From Saccharina japonica (lineage: Eukaryota > Sar > Phaeophyceae > Laminariales > Laminariaceae), in contig MEHQ01001435.1 in NCBI GenBank assembly GCA_008828725.1, positions 123,896-187,895 on the forward strand: a stretch of 64,000 nucleotides of DNA, given 5' to 3'. A program made the translations under genes and the position numbers. A model generated the notes under the pieces. That model was not told where the DNA came from. It was given only the letters and a program-made list of their open reading frames with translations, and ran no database searches. The first letter of the stretch is position 1. Every line of letters starts with the position of its first letter. Below are positions 46,030 to 57,322 of this stretch, piece after piece.

Positions 46030-48633
46030 AATCTTCTCGCGATAAAAAGCAAGGCAAGAACCGTAGTGGGGGAGGAGGGAGAAGAGCCTACTTTGTGACC
46101 CTGGATCTGAGTTACTACTAAGAAGGAGACAGAAACGACGGGCGAAGATAATAAATGGGATGGACTACAAATGACATGCGCGTATCGTGATTGCGCCGTC
46201 TAAAAAACAAAAAAAGTTCAAACGACTGTCACTTTTTGTCACCCTCGATGCTCCCCGTCCCCCCGCGATCACCTCACCATCGATTCGGTCCGGATCGAGC
46301 TCTACTGCTTCTCTGTCCCAGTGAGCCCCGTGGCCCGCCTCGCGTGTAGCCCGGTGCTTACCGTGGCCCTCGTTCGCTCGCTGGCGCATGGTGGCGTTCA
46401 AACCGCCTGGCTATCTCTCTGTAAATAATATTTGGTTGAGAAATAAGCACCGCCTGATTTTGTTTTTACAAACTGAAACGATCCCCATTATTTCGAGCAT
46501 ACTTGATTCGCAGTCGCAGCAGCAAGGCAGGCAAAGCCCCTGGATGCTTCTCTCGTATCTCGATGGACACGCAACGCCTAGCCACGAAAAAGGTGAATTT
46601 ACTCCTTCCGCCCCCCCCTCTACCGGCCAGCGCCCTCCCATACCCGCGATGGTGCCGGGGTCGCCCGCGCTGCCGTGCTCTCTAAGTTCAAGCACGAACC
46701 CATAACAGAAAAACAAAAAAGGATCTCGCCAACAAAAAAAATAGAGGAAACAAAGACAGGGGGAAAGCTCCGGCAAGTAATGAAGTAATACAAGGAGGCG
46801 GTATCGAAGTGGGAGCTCTGAGAGGCGAAGAATGGGCAATCCCTGGGAAAGACAAACGTAAGTATGTCTATACTCGTACGTGAATGCGCCTTCAAGAGTT
46901 TTCGCTGCCGCCCTGGACTACGGGTGGTCGAGGTGTTCGTCATACCGGAGTACGCAGCGCAGAAGCATTGTACTCGACGGTGGCCGGCTCAACGGAACAT
47001 ACGACTGAGGGGTGTTGTTAGAAGTTGTGTGTTTTCCTCCTCGCTGTCTGTATTCCTCGTTCGTCAACAAACACACGTCTCTCCCAGAGATCCACTGCCC
47101 TCTCGAGGCGACAAGTTTTGGTGGTGCTTGGTGGGGGGGGAAGTTGTGCTTGTGCTTGGAGAATACCGCAGTCGCAGCTGAAAGCAGAGTTGAATGTATC
47201 TCGTGGCCGAAGCCATCACACAAACCGATCCCATCGAATCGTGGAGACAAACAGATATACTGCTGTTGCTTGCTGTGCCACGCTCCCCACCCGCGATTGC
47301 CTCAGACATCGATGTCTGAGGCACTCGCGGGTGGGGAGCGTGGCACAGCAAGCAACAGCAGTATATCTGTTTGTCTCCACGATTCGATGGGATCGGTTTG
47401 TGTGATGGCTTCGGCCACGAGATACATTCAACTCTGCTTTCAGCTGCGACTGCGGTATTCTCCAAGCACAAGCACAACTTCCCCCCCCACCAAGCACCAC
47501 CAAAACTTGTCGCCTCGAGAGGGCAGTGGATCTCTGGGAGAGACGTGTGTTTGTTGACGAACGAGGAATACAGACAGCGAGGAGGAAAACACACAACTTC
47601 TAACAACACCCCTCAGTCGTATGTTCCGTTGAGCCGGCCACCGTCGAGTACAATGCTTCTGCGCTGCGTACTCCGGTATGACGAACACCTCGACCACCCG
47701 TAGTCCAGGGCGGCAGCGAAAACTCTTGAAGGCGCATTCACGTACGAGTATAGACATACTTACGTTTGTCTTTCCCAGGGATTGCCCATTCTTCGCCTCT
47801 CAGAGCTCCCACTTCGATACCGCCTCCTTGTATTACTTCATTACTTGCCGGAGCTTTCCCCCTGTCTTTGTTTCCTCTATTTTTTTTGTTGGCGAGATCC
47901 TTTTTTGTTTTTCTGTTATGGGTTCGTGCTTGAACTTAGAGAGCACGGCAGCGCGGGCGACCCCGGCACCATCGCGGGTATGGGAGGGCGCTGGCCGGTA
48001 GAGGGGGGGGCGGAAGGAGTAAATTCACCTTTTTCGTGGCTAGGCGTAGCGTGTCCATCGAGATACGAGAGAAGCATCCAGGGGCTTTGCCTGCCTTGCT
48101 GCTGCGACTGCGAATCAAGTATGCTCGAAATAATGGGGATCGTTTCAGTTTGTAAAAACAAAATCAGGCGGTGCTTATTTCTCAACCAAATATTATTTAC
48201 AGAGAGATAGCCAGGCGGTTTGAACGCCACCATGCGCCAGCGAGCGAACGAGGGCCACGGTAAGCACCGGGCTACACGCGAGGCGGGCCACGGGGCTCAC
48301 TGGGACAGAGAAGCAGTAGAGCTCGATCCGGACCGAATCGATGGTGAGGTGATCGCGGGGGGACGGGGAGCATCGAGGGTGACAAAAAGTGACAGTCGTT
48401 TGAACTTTTTTTGTTTTTTAGACGGCGCAATCACGATACGCGCATGTCATTTGTAGTCCATCCCATTTATTATCTTCGCCCGTCGTTTCTGTCTCCTTCT
48501 TAGTAGTAACTCAGATCCAGGGTCACAAAGTAGGCTCTTCTCCCTCCTCCCCCACTACGGTTCTTGCCTTGCTTTTTATCGCGAGAAGATTTCAGCACTT
48601 TCTTCCCTCGTCAACTTTCGTCGAATTGTGCTT
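45988..48633. repeat. Large palindrome 2, no spacer
   Basis: Paired positions sum to 94621 throughout, so the centre is at 47310/47311 inside CAGACATCGATGTCTG. The arms are about 1.32 kb each, with only isolated differences (for example CGCGATTGCC beside the reverse of GGCACTCGCG). A perfect no-spacer palindrome of this size is hard to maintain in cells and is a common fold-back product in long-read or amplified libraries. The arms hold inverted copies of family B. Confidence 0.95.
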
Positions 48634-49325
48634 GCCCACGCTATAATATGCGCTCTCGACATTTGGTGTCATTTGAGAAATAAAATCTCCATACGAGGAT
48701 AATTGAACCCCCGACCTCCAACGCTAACAGGCTTCGTGGCTACCAGTTAGACCACCGGGGCGACCGGCATTCGTGTGTGATTCGAGGTGTACTTGATTTT
48801 CTGTTTTTTCGACCGTTTTTTTTCGTTTTTTGTTTTTCGCTCCTGTCGCTTTATTCGAGTACGAGCACTCGTACGTATACTCGTACGTATGTACGTCTTT
48901 CTCTCAGTTTTCTTGTTTTTCGTATATCACAACTGGACGACCGTGCTGTGCTGTGCTTTCTCTGTCATACTATGAGTACATACAAATACGAAGTCTGCTG
49001 TTGCTGATGCACTACCACACATACCTACGGAAAAGGCACGAATCACACCCACAGCAGGCAGCGCAGCGCCGTGCTTTGAGCCGCGTTGCTGTTCTTTCTC
49101 TTTCGAACATACAGCTTTGTTGTCCTGAAGCATGGCGCTTATTATAATGTGTGCATCCCGAGAAGGTTTTGCATGCATGTCAAGTCCGCCGTTTCTCCGC
49201 TGCACGATGAACCTCTTGGCAATTTCGAGTCGGTGCTTGCACTACATCATGAGCCTTTTCTGCCCCTTTCCTTGCGCGAGCGAGGCGGGCGGCGTCAGCC
49301 GCCTGCCGAGCGGAGCCCTTGTATA
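47760..49325 (+). repeat. Dispersed family B, copy 3
   Basis: It starts in the right arm with TTTCCCAGGGATTGCCCATT and continues past the arm end. It aligns with 30700-32116, including TTCGAACATACAGCTTTGTT and the AAGTCCGCCGTTTCTCCGC block, and ends in the GCGGGCGGCGTCAGCCGCC palindrome plus CCCTTGTAT. The left arm (45988-46860) carries the mirror of its first part. Confidence 0.8.
48690..48765 (-). tRNA. tRNA-like sequence, probably a SINE head or pseudogene
   Basis: On the minus strand, GCCCCGGTGGTCTAACTGGT contains an A-box (TGGTCTAACTGG). Forty bases later, GGGGGTTCAATTATCCTCG has a B-box and a five-pair T-stem. The 3' acceptor strand does not pair with GCCCCGG and the anticodon stem is poor, so this is not a working tRNA. 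It lies just beyond the right end of palindrome 2. Confidence 0.4.
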
Positions 49326-49359
49326 CTCGTACGAGCACCGTCTTCCTCGGGTTGCTGGT

Positions 49360-49506
49360 GTACGCTTTTTGTCACAACTTGCAGAGAAATCATTCTCAAT
49401 TCTGGGTCATGATAAGGTTGTGAATAAAAAAACTCACGATTGGTTTTGACGATCGATAATTTTTCAATTTTTCAGTTTTCAAATCCCATCCATAAGAGAT
49501 GGCCTG
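49360..49506. mobile_element. Right end of a Harbinger-like element
   Basis: TTTGTCACAACTTGC..., TCATGATAAG, GGTTTTGACG and the terminal CCATAAGAGATGGCC match 29140-29282, the right end of the element at 28448. No left end is visible nearby. It abuts family B copy 3, so family B may be the body of a longer relative of that element. Confidence 0.6.
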
Positions 49507-50249
49507 ATATATAAAAAAGGCCAGAGCCACACACTTCGTGAAAAACAAATCCAGACGATATTGCTTAGTTTCCGGTTCGGGAGTGCAATATGGTAAAAAC
49601 AATGAAACAATTACCCTTCGTTTCTCATTTTATTATTTCGTACCGGAATTAGATTTAATTATTTATTTTCCGAACTCGGGCACTGCTGTTGGGTCGTTTC
49701 CGATGCGGTTCGACTTTTGAGCTTCAGACTATGGTCCGATCGGTTTTTCAGCGACCTAGTTCGAAAATCGAAACAGTCTTCCAATGCAAGAAAACACGGA
49801 TCTTTGTACATGCACATACTTGAGCAAACGGCGAGACCAACTGCTGCTGTTGTGGTCTGGCGCCGCGAAGAGGCGCGCGGTGCGGTGTACTGGACGTAGG
49901 ACCCGAGCGTTCGAAGCCACGCTGGCTGCCTCTGGTCTGGCGGCGGCGCGCCGAGTGCGCTCAAGTCGACCTGTCATGGTATTTCGTATCTTGACCTAAC
50001 GAATCACCCGAGTCCCGCACGCTGACTGACTGACTGCTGCTGCTGCTGCTGTAAAGTCTACGAGTCCGGAGAGGAGCGCGCCGAGAGCGCTTCCCTTTGT
50101 ATCTAGGCCCGAGCCCGCGCCAGCCGACTGTAGTCTGGCGACAGAGAGACGCACTGGTCGCCGGCTGCGCGTCGGGCGCGAAGCAACGTCGCTGTGTCAC
50201 CATCCAACTCATCGATCGTTTTGATGCTGCTGCTTGCTGCGTGGACAAC

Positions 50250-50740
50250 ATCTAAACTTTATTAGTGACCGGAACGTCATCCTTGATGTTGAGCGAAAGC
50301 CCAGCGGAAAGAATCTCGATGATGGCCGACCGCAGGGACTCGAGGCGGTCAGAAATCGTAAGTTCGGCGGTGAAATCCCCCCCTCCAAGTACCCGAGGCC
50401 CGAACAGAGCGACGTCGAAGTCGCTAAGAGAACGTAGCTGGGCGACCACGCGCGCAGTGACGTGGATGTCTTCCCCGAACAAAGCCTGCAGGTCTGCCGG
50501 TGACTCGCCGATGTTCGGGGAGAGACATTCGCGAATGAACCGGTCATGCCGGCCAGGGAGGAAGACAAAGCGTCGACCGTCGCTGACACAGCCCCGATGG
50601 TCTCGTTGACGCCTAAGAACTCGACCTCGACCTGACCGGTCCACCGAACATTATCTTCAGAAGAGACCACCGCCGCGGCCCCCGCCGCGGCCCTGTGGCC
50701 TGCGTAAGAGCCCGGGAGGGGGTCTGCTGCAGCAGCCTCA
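50250..50740 (-). pseudogene. Unrecognised protein fragment in two overlapping frames
   Basis: On the minus strand one frame reads RWTGQVEVEFLGVNETIGAV SATVDALSSSL and the adjacent frame takes over with RFIRECLSPNIGESPADLQ, then FTAELTISDRLESLRSAI and a stop. Each part looks like a normal folded or helical protein, and the change near 50545-50600 needs only one base. A Gly/Ala-rich stretch precedes it. No family is recognised; an inactivated gene or one indel error is likely. Confidence 0.35.
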
Positions 50741-50999
50741 CTGGGACGTGGCAGCGGCAGCGTCTTGAGACATGTCTCCACCGAGAGCACGAAGAACGGC
50801 GAACTTCCAGCAGCAGCAGTTGAACAGGGCGAACAAGAGAATGGCAGCACCTCCCAGCAGCAGTTGAACGGTACAACAAGAGAAGGACAGCGCCCCAAAC
50901 GAGCACCAGTCCGAGAATTCAAACTAGTCCGTACCCCACCTTGTACCTGTATCGCTACCCTGCTTCGCTGCGTGTTTCCCTCGCGAGTCGACGATACAA

Positions 51000-52375
51000 A
51001 CTAACCCAGGTGGGTACGACGAACAGGCTACTCGAGTACAAATAAACCGTACTCATATGATTGGTTAAACTTCTCCCGTACATGCAAAAGACATATTCTC
51101 TCGTACCTCGATAATATTACGAATTTCAAGCCAAAATCTGACGACTTGGCCATCGGATTCTCAATAAAAAACGATCCGGTCAGATTTTGCATAGGACGGT
51201 GCTTTCAGTTTTTATGATCGAAAAATACAATTATGAAGCTCGAAATCGAACCGCATAGGAAACTGCCTTACGTATCACTATTTTTCATATCATGGGCATA
51301 GTTGGCCCAAAAGCTGCGGCACAGCAGCAGGGTGTCCGTTGCAACCAATCGAGAGGACGATAACAGCTGTACTAAAATTACAGCGCGATACAGTACCTGC
51401 GGTCGTGCTTTGCCTCTACACCATACAACACTGCCCATAATCTTGTTTTGCTAAACCTTAAACCGAAATGCCTCAAAGTCTTTCCATTGGACAGAGTTAC
51501 CCCTACCCCCTGGAGGTGAGACAAACGGGTCGCCAACAAAGGAGGTGATAGCAACAGGAAGGCGTGTGATAACATGTGAAAGGCTTGGTTCTAAAACCAG
51601 CTTGCTTTAACATTCTCATGCAATACTACCGGTGACAGTGAGGCCCATGCCTGACACCGGAGATGGCAGGGAATACCCACGCCTCGCTGCAATGCCGCGG
51701 GACGGTTGCCGGTAGGGCACGAAATAGATGCTGCGCACTCGCCCAACTTCCGGGTTGGAATTCAAGTGCTGTTTAGCGTAATACGATATTTCGTGCGTCA
51801 CAACGTTGGGTATGTCCAGTAGTATACCCGGACATAAGTGTAAAGTATTTCGTACTAGGGAAAAAGAGCGCCCCCCACCCTCACGGCGGTAGGGCCACAA
51901 GTGTGGGTGGCTCGTCTTAAGAATATTGACTCGATAGAAAGGACGCTACTTTTATGTCCGTTGTTTCCTTATTTCGGGTGCTTATGAGTTATGAACGTTG
52001 AAGCGCATGCTACACATTGTCAGATATCAAGAATACTTGGGATTGTTTGGGCAAACATATCGAAGGATTGCTTGTTCCTGTCTCAAGGCACGATAACCAC
52101 CGTAAAGTAGCAGCTGCAAACAAGGACATTATTTGGAGGGGGGGTTGTCGCTCGATGCATCCTCGGAAGTCCACGGGGAGGAGGTTGAAGGCTTAGGGCT
52201 AATTGAACACGAAGGTGGGCACCTGGTTTTCGTAGTATTCGGCGGTTGCAAATCACCGTTTTAGGTGTGGACTTATTGGGGCCGGGTGAATCATGTTGGC
52301 ACACAGCAGCAGTGATTTTCCAAGGTTCTTTACGTTTAACTGTCCGTGCACGGAGCGCTTTTATTTCGAAAACCA
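51000..52375. other. No recognisable gene
   Basis: This includes a CTAGGGAAAAAGAGCG...CACGGCGGTAGGGCC motif at 51856-51893 shared with 23145-23178. A TGAAGCGCATGCTACACATTG TCAG segment near 51998-52024 resembles the end of the 0.9 kb duplication. No frame beyond 97 codons. Confidence 0.4.
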
Positions 52376-52377
52376 TA

Positions 52378-53328
52378 CGGTCCGGTTCGGTGCAGTTTTT
52401 AGAAAGCTGAAATATTAGGGTGCGGTTCGGTGCGGCTATCCGATCTTGGGAATCCCACGGTGCGGTTCGGTTTTTTCATGCATCCTACAGTGCGGTTCGG
52501 TGCGGTTTCTAGAAAAGAGGAATCCTATGGTGCGGTTCGGTGCGATTTTCAGAAATCGGGAATCTTACGGTGCGGTTCGGTTCTATTTTCAGATGATGAA
52601 AATCTTACGGTGTGGTTCGTTTTTTTCATGCATCCTACGGTGCGGTTCGGTGCGGTTTTCAGATGCCGTGAACCCTACGGTGCGTTTTGTATATATTTTG
52701 TTTCCTACGGTGCGGTTCGGAGCGGTTTTCCGAAATCGCAAAACCTACGGTGCTGTGCGGTGCGGTTCGGTTTTCAAGAGGGCAAAAAGGAAAACCGTAC
52801 CGTAAAGAACCCTGTAATTTTCACTATTAAAAATAAAGATACGTACACATTGTCGGGTGACAAAAATGAAATACTAATAATATGCCATGTACAATATACC
52901 TACCAGTCTAGGTAAAATAATGGATGGAAAGACGAACAGTTGAGACATACCCAAATATCCCCTTGTCCCCCATTTTGCGCAAATACATGCTTGCATGGTT
53001 TTGATGAGCCGCTTAGTGTTCTGTACGTGAATCATCATAAAAAATCATCAGCCCCGTGATCGCGTGCATGCAAGAGAAAAAAAAGAAAACAGAAGCATGA
53101 TGACAAAGTGGAACATAGGGGAAGGATATTATTACAACAATACGGATAATACCATGAACGCAACCAAATATAAAGAGCTGTCAAACAGTTAGACGTTTTG
53201 CACATACTCGTAGGTTTCCTATTTTTCCGTGGTGTTCTGCTTTCGGGAATGTTGTGAGTGGTCAACGCTGAAGCTCATGCAGCACATTATCGGATGGCAA
53301 ACATGATATGAATGATAAGATATAATAC
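52378..53328 (+). repeat. Dispersed 0.9 kb duplication, copy 2, with GGTGCGG array
   Basis: Partner of 2286-3205. The array at 52378-52780 has about ten TACGGTGCGGTTCGG units with the same type of spacer. The right end changes directly into family A sequence (GAAGAAGACAGGAGAAGAC). Confidence 0.8.
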
Positions 53329-53329
53329 G

Positions 53330-54553
53330 CTGAAGAAGACAGGAGAAGACAAGACTGTCAATCTAATAACTCCGAATTAAAGAAGAGGAAACAACGCCGA
53401 CAGCTCTAGCACAAAGCGTGTAGGGTCAAACCTATCCTCGGTTGTCAATACTATAATGTCGGCGGGTTTCCGAACTCTAGATATAGACCAACATAAGAGT
53501 ATGAGCATCCGTGCATGAACACATCCCTGCGTAAATATAAACGATCTTGCTCAACGACTGGCCTTGGCTAGGGTGAACAGTCACCGTCGCCAGTGTACGA
53601 GAGAGTGATGTGCTGTCTTACGTACTCATGTGTAGATATAATCGTATACCTACACATGCATACGATGTGCCTGGTAACACCTTGTCTTGCTCTTGGAGCC
53701 GGGTCGTGGGTACCGAACAACAACACATATAATACGTCAAGTATATTCGTACGTATATACGACGCGGATACATGATACCAAGTTCGTACATACCAGACAA
53801 CACATACCTACGTCAACTCGACACCCTGTGATACATCATCAGTACCTATACGAGTACCATCAAAGTGTGGCACGAGAGAGTGCTGTGTCATATAGATATG
53901 AACTCGTTTACTCCTACCTGCACATACACATATACCTTGTACGTAGGAAGTGCCCGGTAACATCTTGTCGGAGATCATCGTAAGGATCTCCATTGCAAGT
54001 ATCATCAATTCACCCTGTTCATAAGATCTCTGTTAAGTAGGCCCATGCAACATGACCAAGCTTCGCAAACTCGGGACGGCTTTGAACACGAGCAGAGGCA
54101 GGATGAGGGGATGTTATCTAGGGGCCTTCAGAGACCCCGTCCGTTTCTAAAGCAGCGGTGCTTTCGTCGCGCACGGCGACAGAAGGCAACGTACGTATCA
54201 TACGATACGAGTATGACCAGAGCGAGGATGAACGATACAATCTCAGCAAAGTAAAGGTTTAAAGAAGCAACCGCACTGCTGCAGTGCGCGTACGTAGAGC
54301 AGCCGGGAATAGCTGTGGCCACGACGACAAGCACGGCGCACGTACGAGTTGTACTGCAGTATATGCCAGCCTGCAACGTAAGAAGACGGTGCCGGGCATG
54401 CCGGCGTAGGGAGAAGCGTGCGTTTTGAACGTGTGTGGGAGAAAAGACTGATATTTTTGTTTGCATTTGCTCCACTCTAAGTTGCTATGATAAAGTGGGC
54501 ATCAAAGATCACTTGGTTCAAGTATCATTTTTTGGGCATCAGACGAACTATAC
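53330..54553 (+). repeat. Dispersed family A, copy 4 (full length)
   Basis: It aligns with 5780-7050 from CTGTCAATCTAATAACTCCG to GGGCATCAGACGAACTATA. The conserved exon-like frame is intact on the minus strand at 54128-54370, again after a TTACGTTGCAG acceptor-like site. Confidence 0.8.
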
Positions 54554-54554
54554 G

Positions 54555-54745
54555 CGTATGTATAGTTATGTTTGTGAATTTTTCGCACTTTTCGCAACTT
54601 TTCTCTTCGTACGAGCACTTTTCGGCAAAACGCCAAGTACGCCGACACGGGAGGCCCGGCCGGACACATTGGTCGAGGTATGGGCTCGATCCGAGTTCTG
54701 TGGCTCGCGTGGCGGGCGTTCAAAGTTTTTTGGCGATGGCGAAAA
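54555..54745 (+). repeat. Dispersed family C, copy 2 (partial)
   Basis: Starts directly at the end of family A and matches the first 190 bp of 21908 and 62365. Confidence 0.75.
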
Positions 54746-54992
54746 CGAATACGTACGCAGGACGTACGTGCTATTTTCTGTTTTTACGTACGTAGCGTCC
54801 ACGTACAAAACTGCACTGCACCACCTATCATTCCTTCAAAGTCGAACTGCTCTTCCTTGCTCTGTGCTCACCGTTCACGGCAAGCAGCAGTCCTCCCTTC
54901 AAAGCGTTGTCAACTGCGACTCGTGTCGATCTCAGTTATTTGAAGCTCGTTCGATATATAGCCCGGATGGATTCCGGCGCTATGCGTAGTAA

Positions 54993-55760
54993 GGGCCCGT
55001 ACAAACGGAGCGTTTTGACCCTAAAAACAAAACCTAAAAACAAAACCTAAAATGAGTTATGAAGATTCACTCCCTCTGATTGGCGAAACAGAAAAAAAGA
55101 GACCCAGGAGACCGCGATGGGATATTTTTGCTCTTCGGTTTTGTTTAATCGAAAATCGATTAAAATGACCCTAAAAACAAAACACGAAGAACGAACAGCC
55201 CAGCGAGAACGGAGATCACGGCGACAACCGCAGGTACGAACGCCCCGTACACTGGACAGCCAGAAGACAGAGAGCAGACAATGCGCAAACAACATGCGGC
55301 TGGTGCCAGGCAATGCAGTGTTCACCGCCGTAGCCAAAACCGTGGCTCATGGGGCGGTCCAAGTCGAATTGCGTGCTGCTGTACATTCAAAAATCCTCTG
55401 TTGTAGCAAGCGGTGAAACTTTTTGTACAGCACCCGTACTTTATCCAGCGCAGATCTCGCGTTCCAGACTACGGGCGCCATTGCAGCAGCAGAGTATGGC
55501 CGGCTAGTCATGTGGGCACGCTCTCCTCTTTTTTCAGGGCTGGGCGTCGCCTCTACAGCAGCTGGGTGGTGCATTACTGCTGGTCTTCCACCTTGACCGT
55601 TGACTCGTTTTCGCTTTTGTTTTTCGCTTTTGTTTTTAACGCGTATCCTGCGTTTGTACACCACCTTCGATTTTTCACCTAAAACCTAAAGTCTGTTCGT
55701 TTTTAGATTTTGTTTTTAGGTTTTGTTTTTAGGTTTTGTGTTCCTCGTTTGTACGGGACC
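54993..55760. mobile_element. Harbinger-like TIR element with AAAACCTAA repeats
   Basis: The left end GGGCCCGTACAAACG and the reversed right end GGTCCCGTACAAACG agree at 14 of 15 positions. Both are followed by tandem AAACCTAAAAACAA. The flanks are TAA on the left and TTA on the right, so they fit the TWA rule but are not identical. The body has no transposase frame. Confidence 0.65.
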
Positions 55761-56339
55761 TTACACCCCATTGTCAAAATCAAAAAGTTGACAGCTGAAA
55801 ATCGAAAAGCAAATCGAAAGCACGAGCAGCAACAATTCAGCGTGTTCTACTGGTCAGCGCAGCCACGTCAAAATATCATATCAGGACTGCCGCACGCAGC
55901 GCGCAACCCACAGCTAGCACGCCAAGACAGCCGCACAGATCCCCCGTAAATAGCCAGCAGGCCAACCACAACACCAGCCCCGACGCTCTAGGGCCTTTGT
56001 TTGCCGGCATTCAAGCCAAAGCGAAGAGAATTTGAGTAGAGTTCAGCATCAGCCCTCGAGAATGAGGTTGGAAGTTCGCTCTCAGTATAATTTGAATTTT
56101 GATCCCGGGGCGTCAAAGTTGGACACGCGACCACCTCCATGGGAGACCCAATGACCTCCCGGTATCGAATTGTCGTCGCTTCTGCCTGCTCCTCTGGTGT
56201 GCCTGTGGTGCCGAGCGCTAGATTGTCGGCATGTGTACATAGTTGTGAACAGCCCATGGCTTGTGCTCTCAGTTTTTTTTCGCCTGGATCTTGCTGCTCC
56301 TAATTCGTTTCTGTTTGGACACGTCGGCTAAAATGATGC

Positions 56340-56400
56340 CGAAAACGAAATGATTTCGTTTTTCGTTTTTCGTTTTCGTTTCTGTTTAGACATGCCCTAA
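56340..56400. mobile_element. Possible right end of another small TIR element
   Basis: TTTCGTTTTTCGTTTTTCG followed by TTTCTGTTTAGACATGCCC and TAA looks like the right end of the Harbinger-like class (compare GGGxxx after TWA). A clear left partner was not found; CGTTTCTGTTTGGACACG at 56308 is in the same orientation, not inverted. Confidence 0.3.
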
Positions 56401-56529
56401 GTCGTGTTGTTGGAAACCTGCACTATTGTATTATGCCATTGTGTATCATACGAATCACATACGTATATATGAGCAAACGATATACCAAGTATCCCTATCC
56501 TGTACCGCGTGCTCTGTACCGGTATAAAT

Positions 56530-57290
56530 ATGAATCTTCTTCGTGAGCTGGGTACTCCATATTGTAGATACTTAATTTGCTGGGAATATTCATTGACTCT
56601 ATATATAATACGTACTGCGACCATAAATAACGTAGCCTAAACAATTGGTGGAGGAGGCAGGGGCGCCCCAATTTTTCCGTGCACCCAGCTGGGTGGAAAT
56701 TTATTGCACACCCACACTCTTTAATATAGGTTTTACTGTGTACTCGTAAAAAATAATGCACCAAGAACCCTGATCGTCTGCACTCTCATGTACTTTGTGG
56801 CTCTTTTTTCTTCCCGACTTTTGTTTCACCAACCAAAGACCGTGGTCATGAGAGTGCGACCGATCAGGGTTCTTGGTGCATTTCGAGTACACAGTAAAAC
56901 CTACCAATATATAGAAGAGTGTGGGTGTTGACAAGGTGCAGAAATATAATCAGCCCTCCGCAGGAGCGGCCGGAGGCCGTGAGCGCGAAGCGCGAACCGT
57001 CCTTCTTCGTATCGGTCGTGGATCAGGGTTCTTAGTGCACTCAGAGTACACAGTAAAACTTATATAACAGACACTGGGTGTCTCCAAAATTTTCACCCAG
57101 CTGGGTGCACGGAAAGTTTTCCCCCCCACCTGCCACCTCATATATTTGGGCTATTTAGATCGCAGTACGTATATGAGTATTTACAAATACGAGTATATAT
57201 AGAGCAAAATAATATTCCCAGTAATTTCTATATCTACAATGTTGAGTACCCAGCTCCACGTTGTAGATGCAGAACGTTCTGGGAATGTTC
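56530..57290. repeat. Nested foldback element
   Basis: There are three layers of inverted repeats. The outer layer is 56530-56640 against 57145-57290 (TATTGTAGATA..GGGAATATT). The middle layer is GTGCACCCAGCTGGGTG at 56680 against CACCCAGCTGGGTGCAC at 57099. The inner layer is 56703-56790 against 56838-56928 (CACCCACACTCTT, TGCACCAAGAACCCTGATCG). A half-copy of the inner arm recurs at 57020-57070. The loop begins ACTTTGTGGCTC and recurs at 57698-57745 without arms. The layered structure suggests a foldback element or repeated insertion into itself. Confidence 0.7.
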
Positions 57291-57322
57291 CTCATAATAT
57301 AGAAAGAAAACGAAACACCAGT

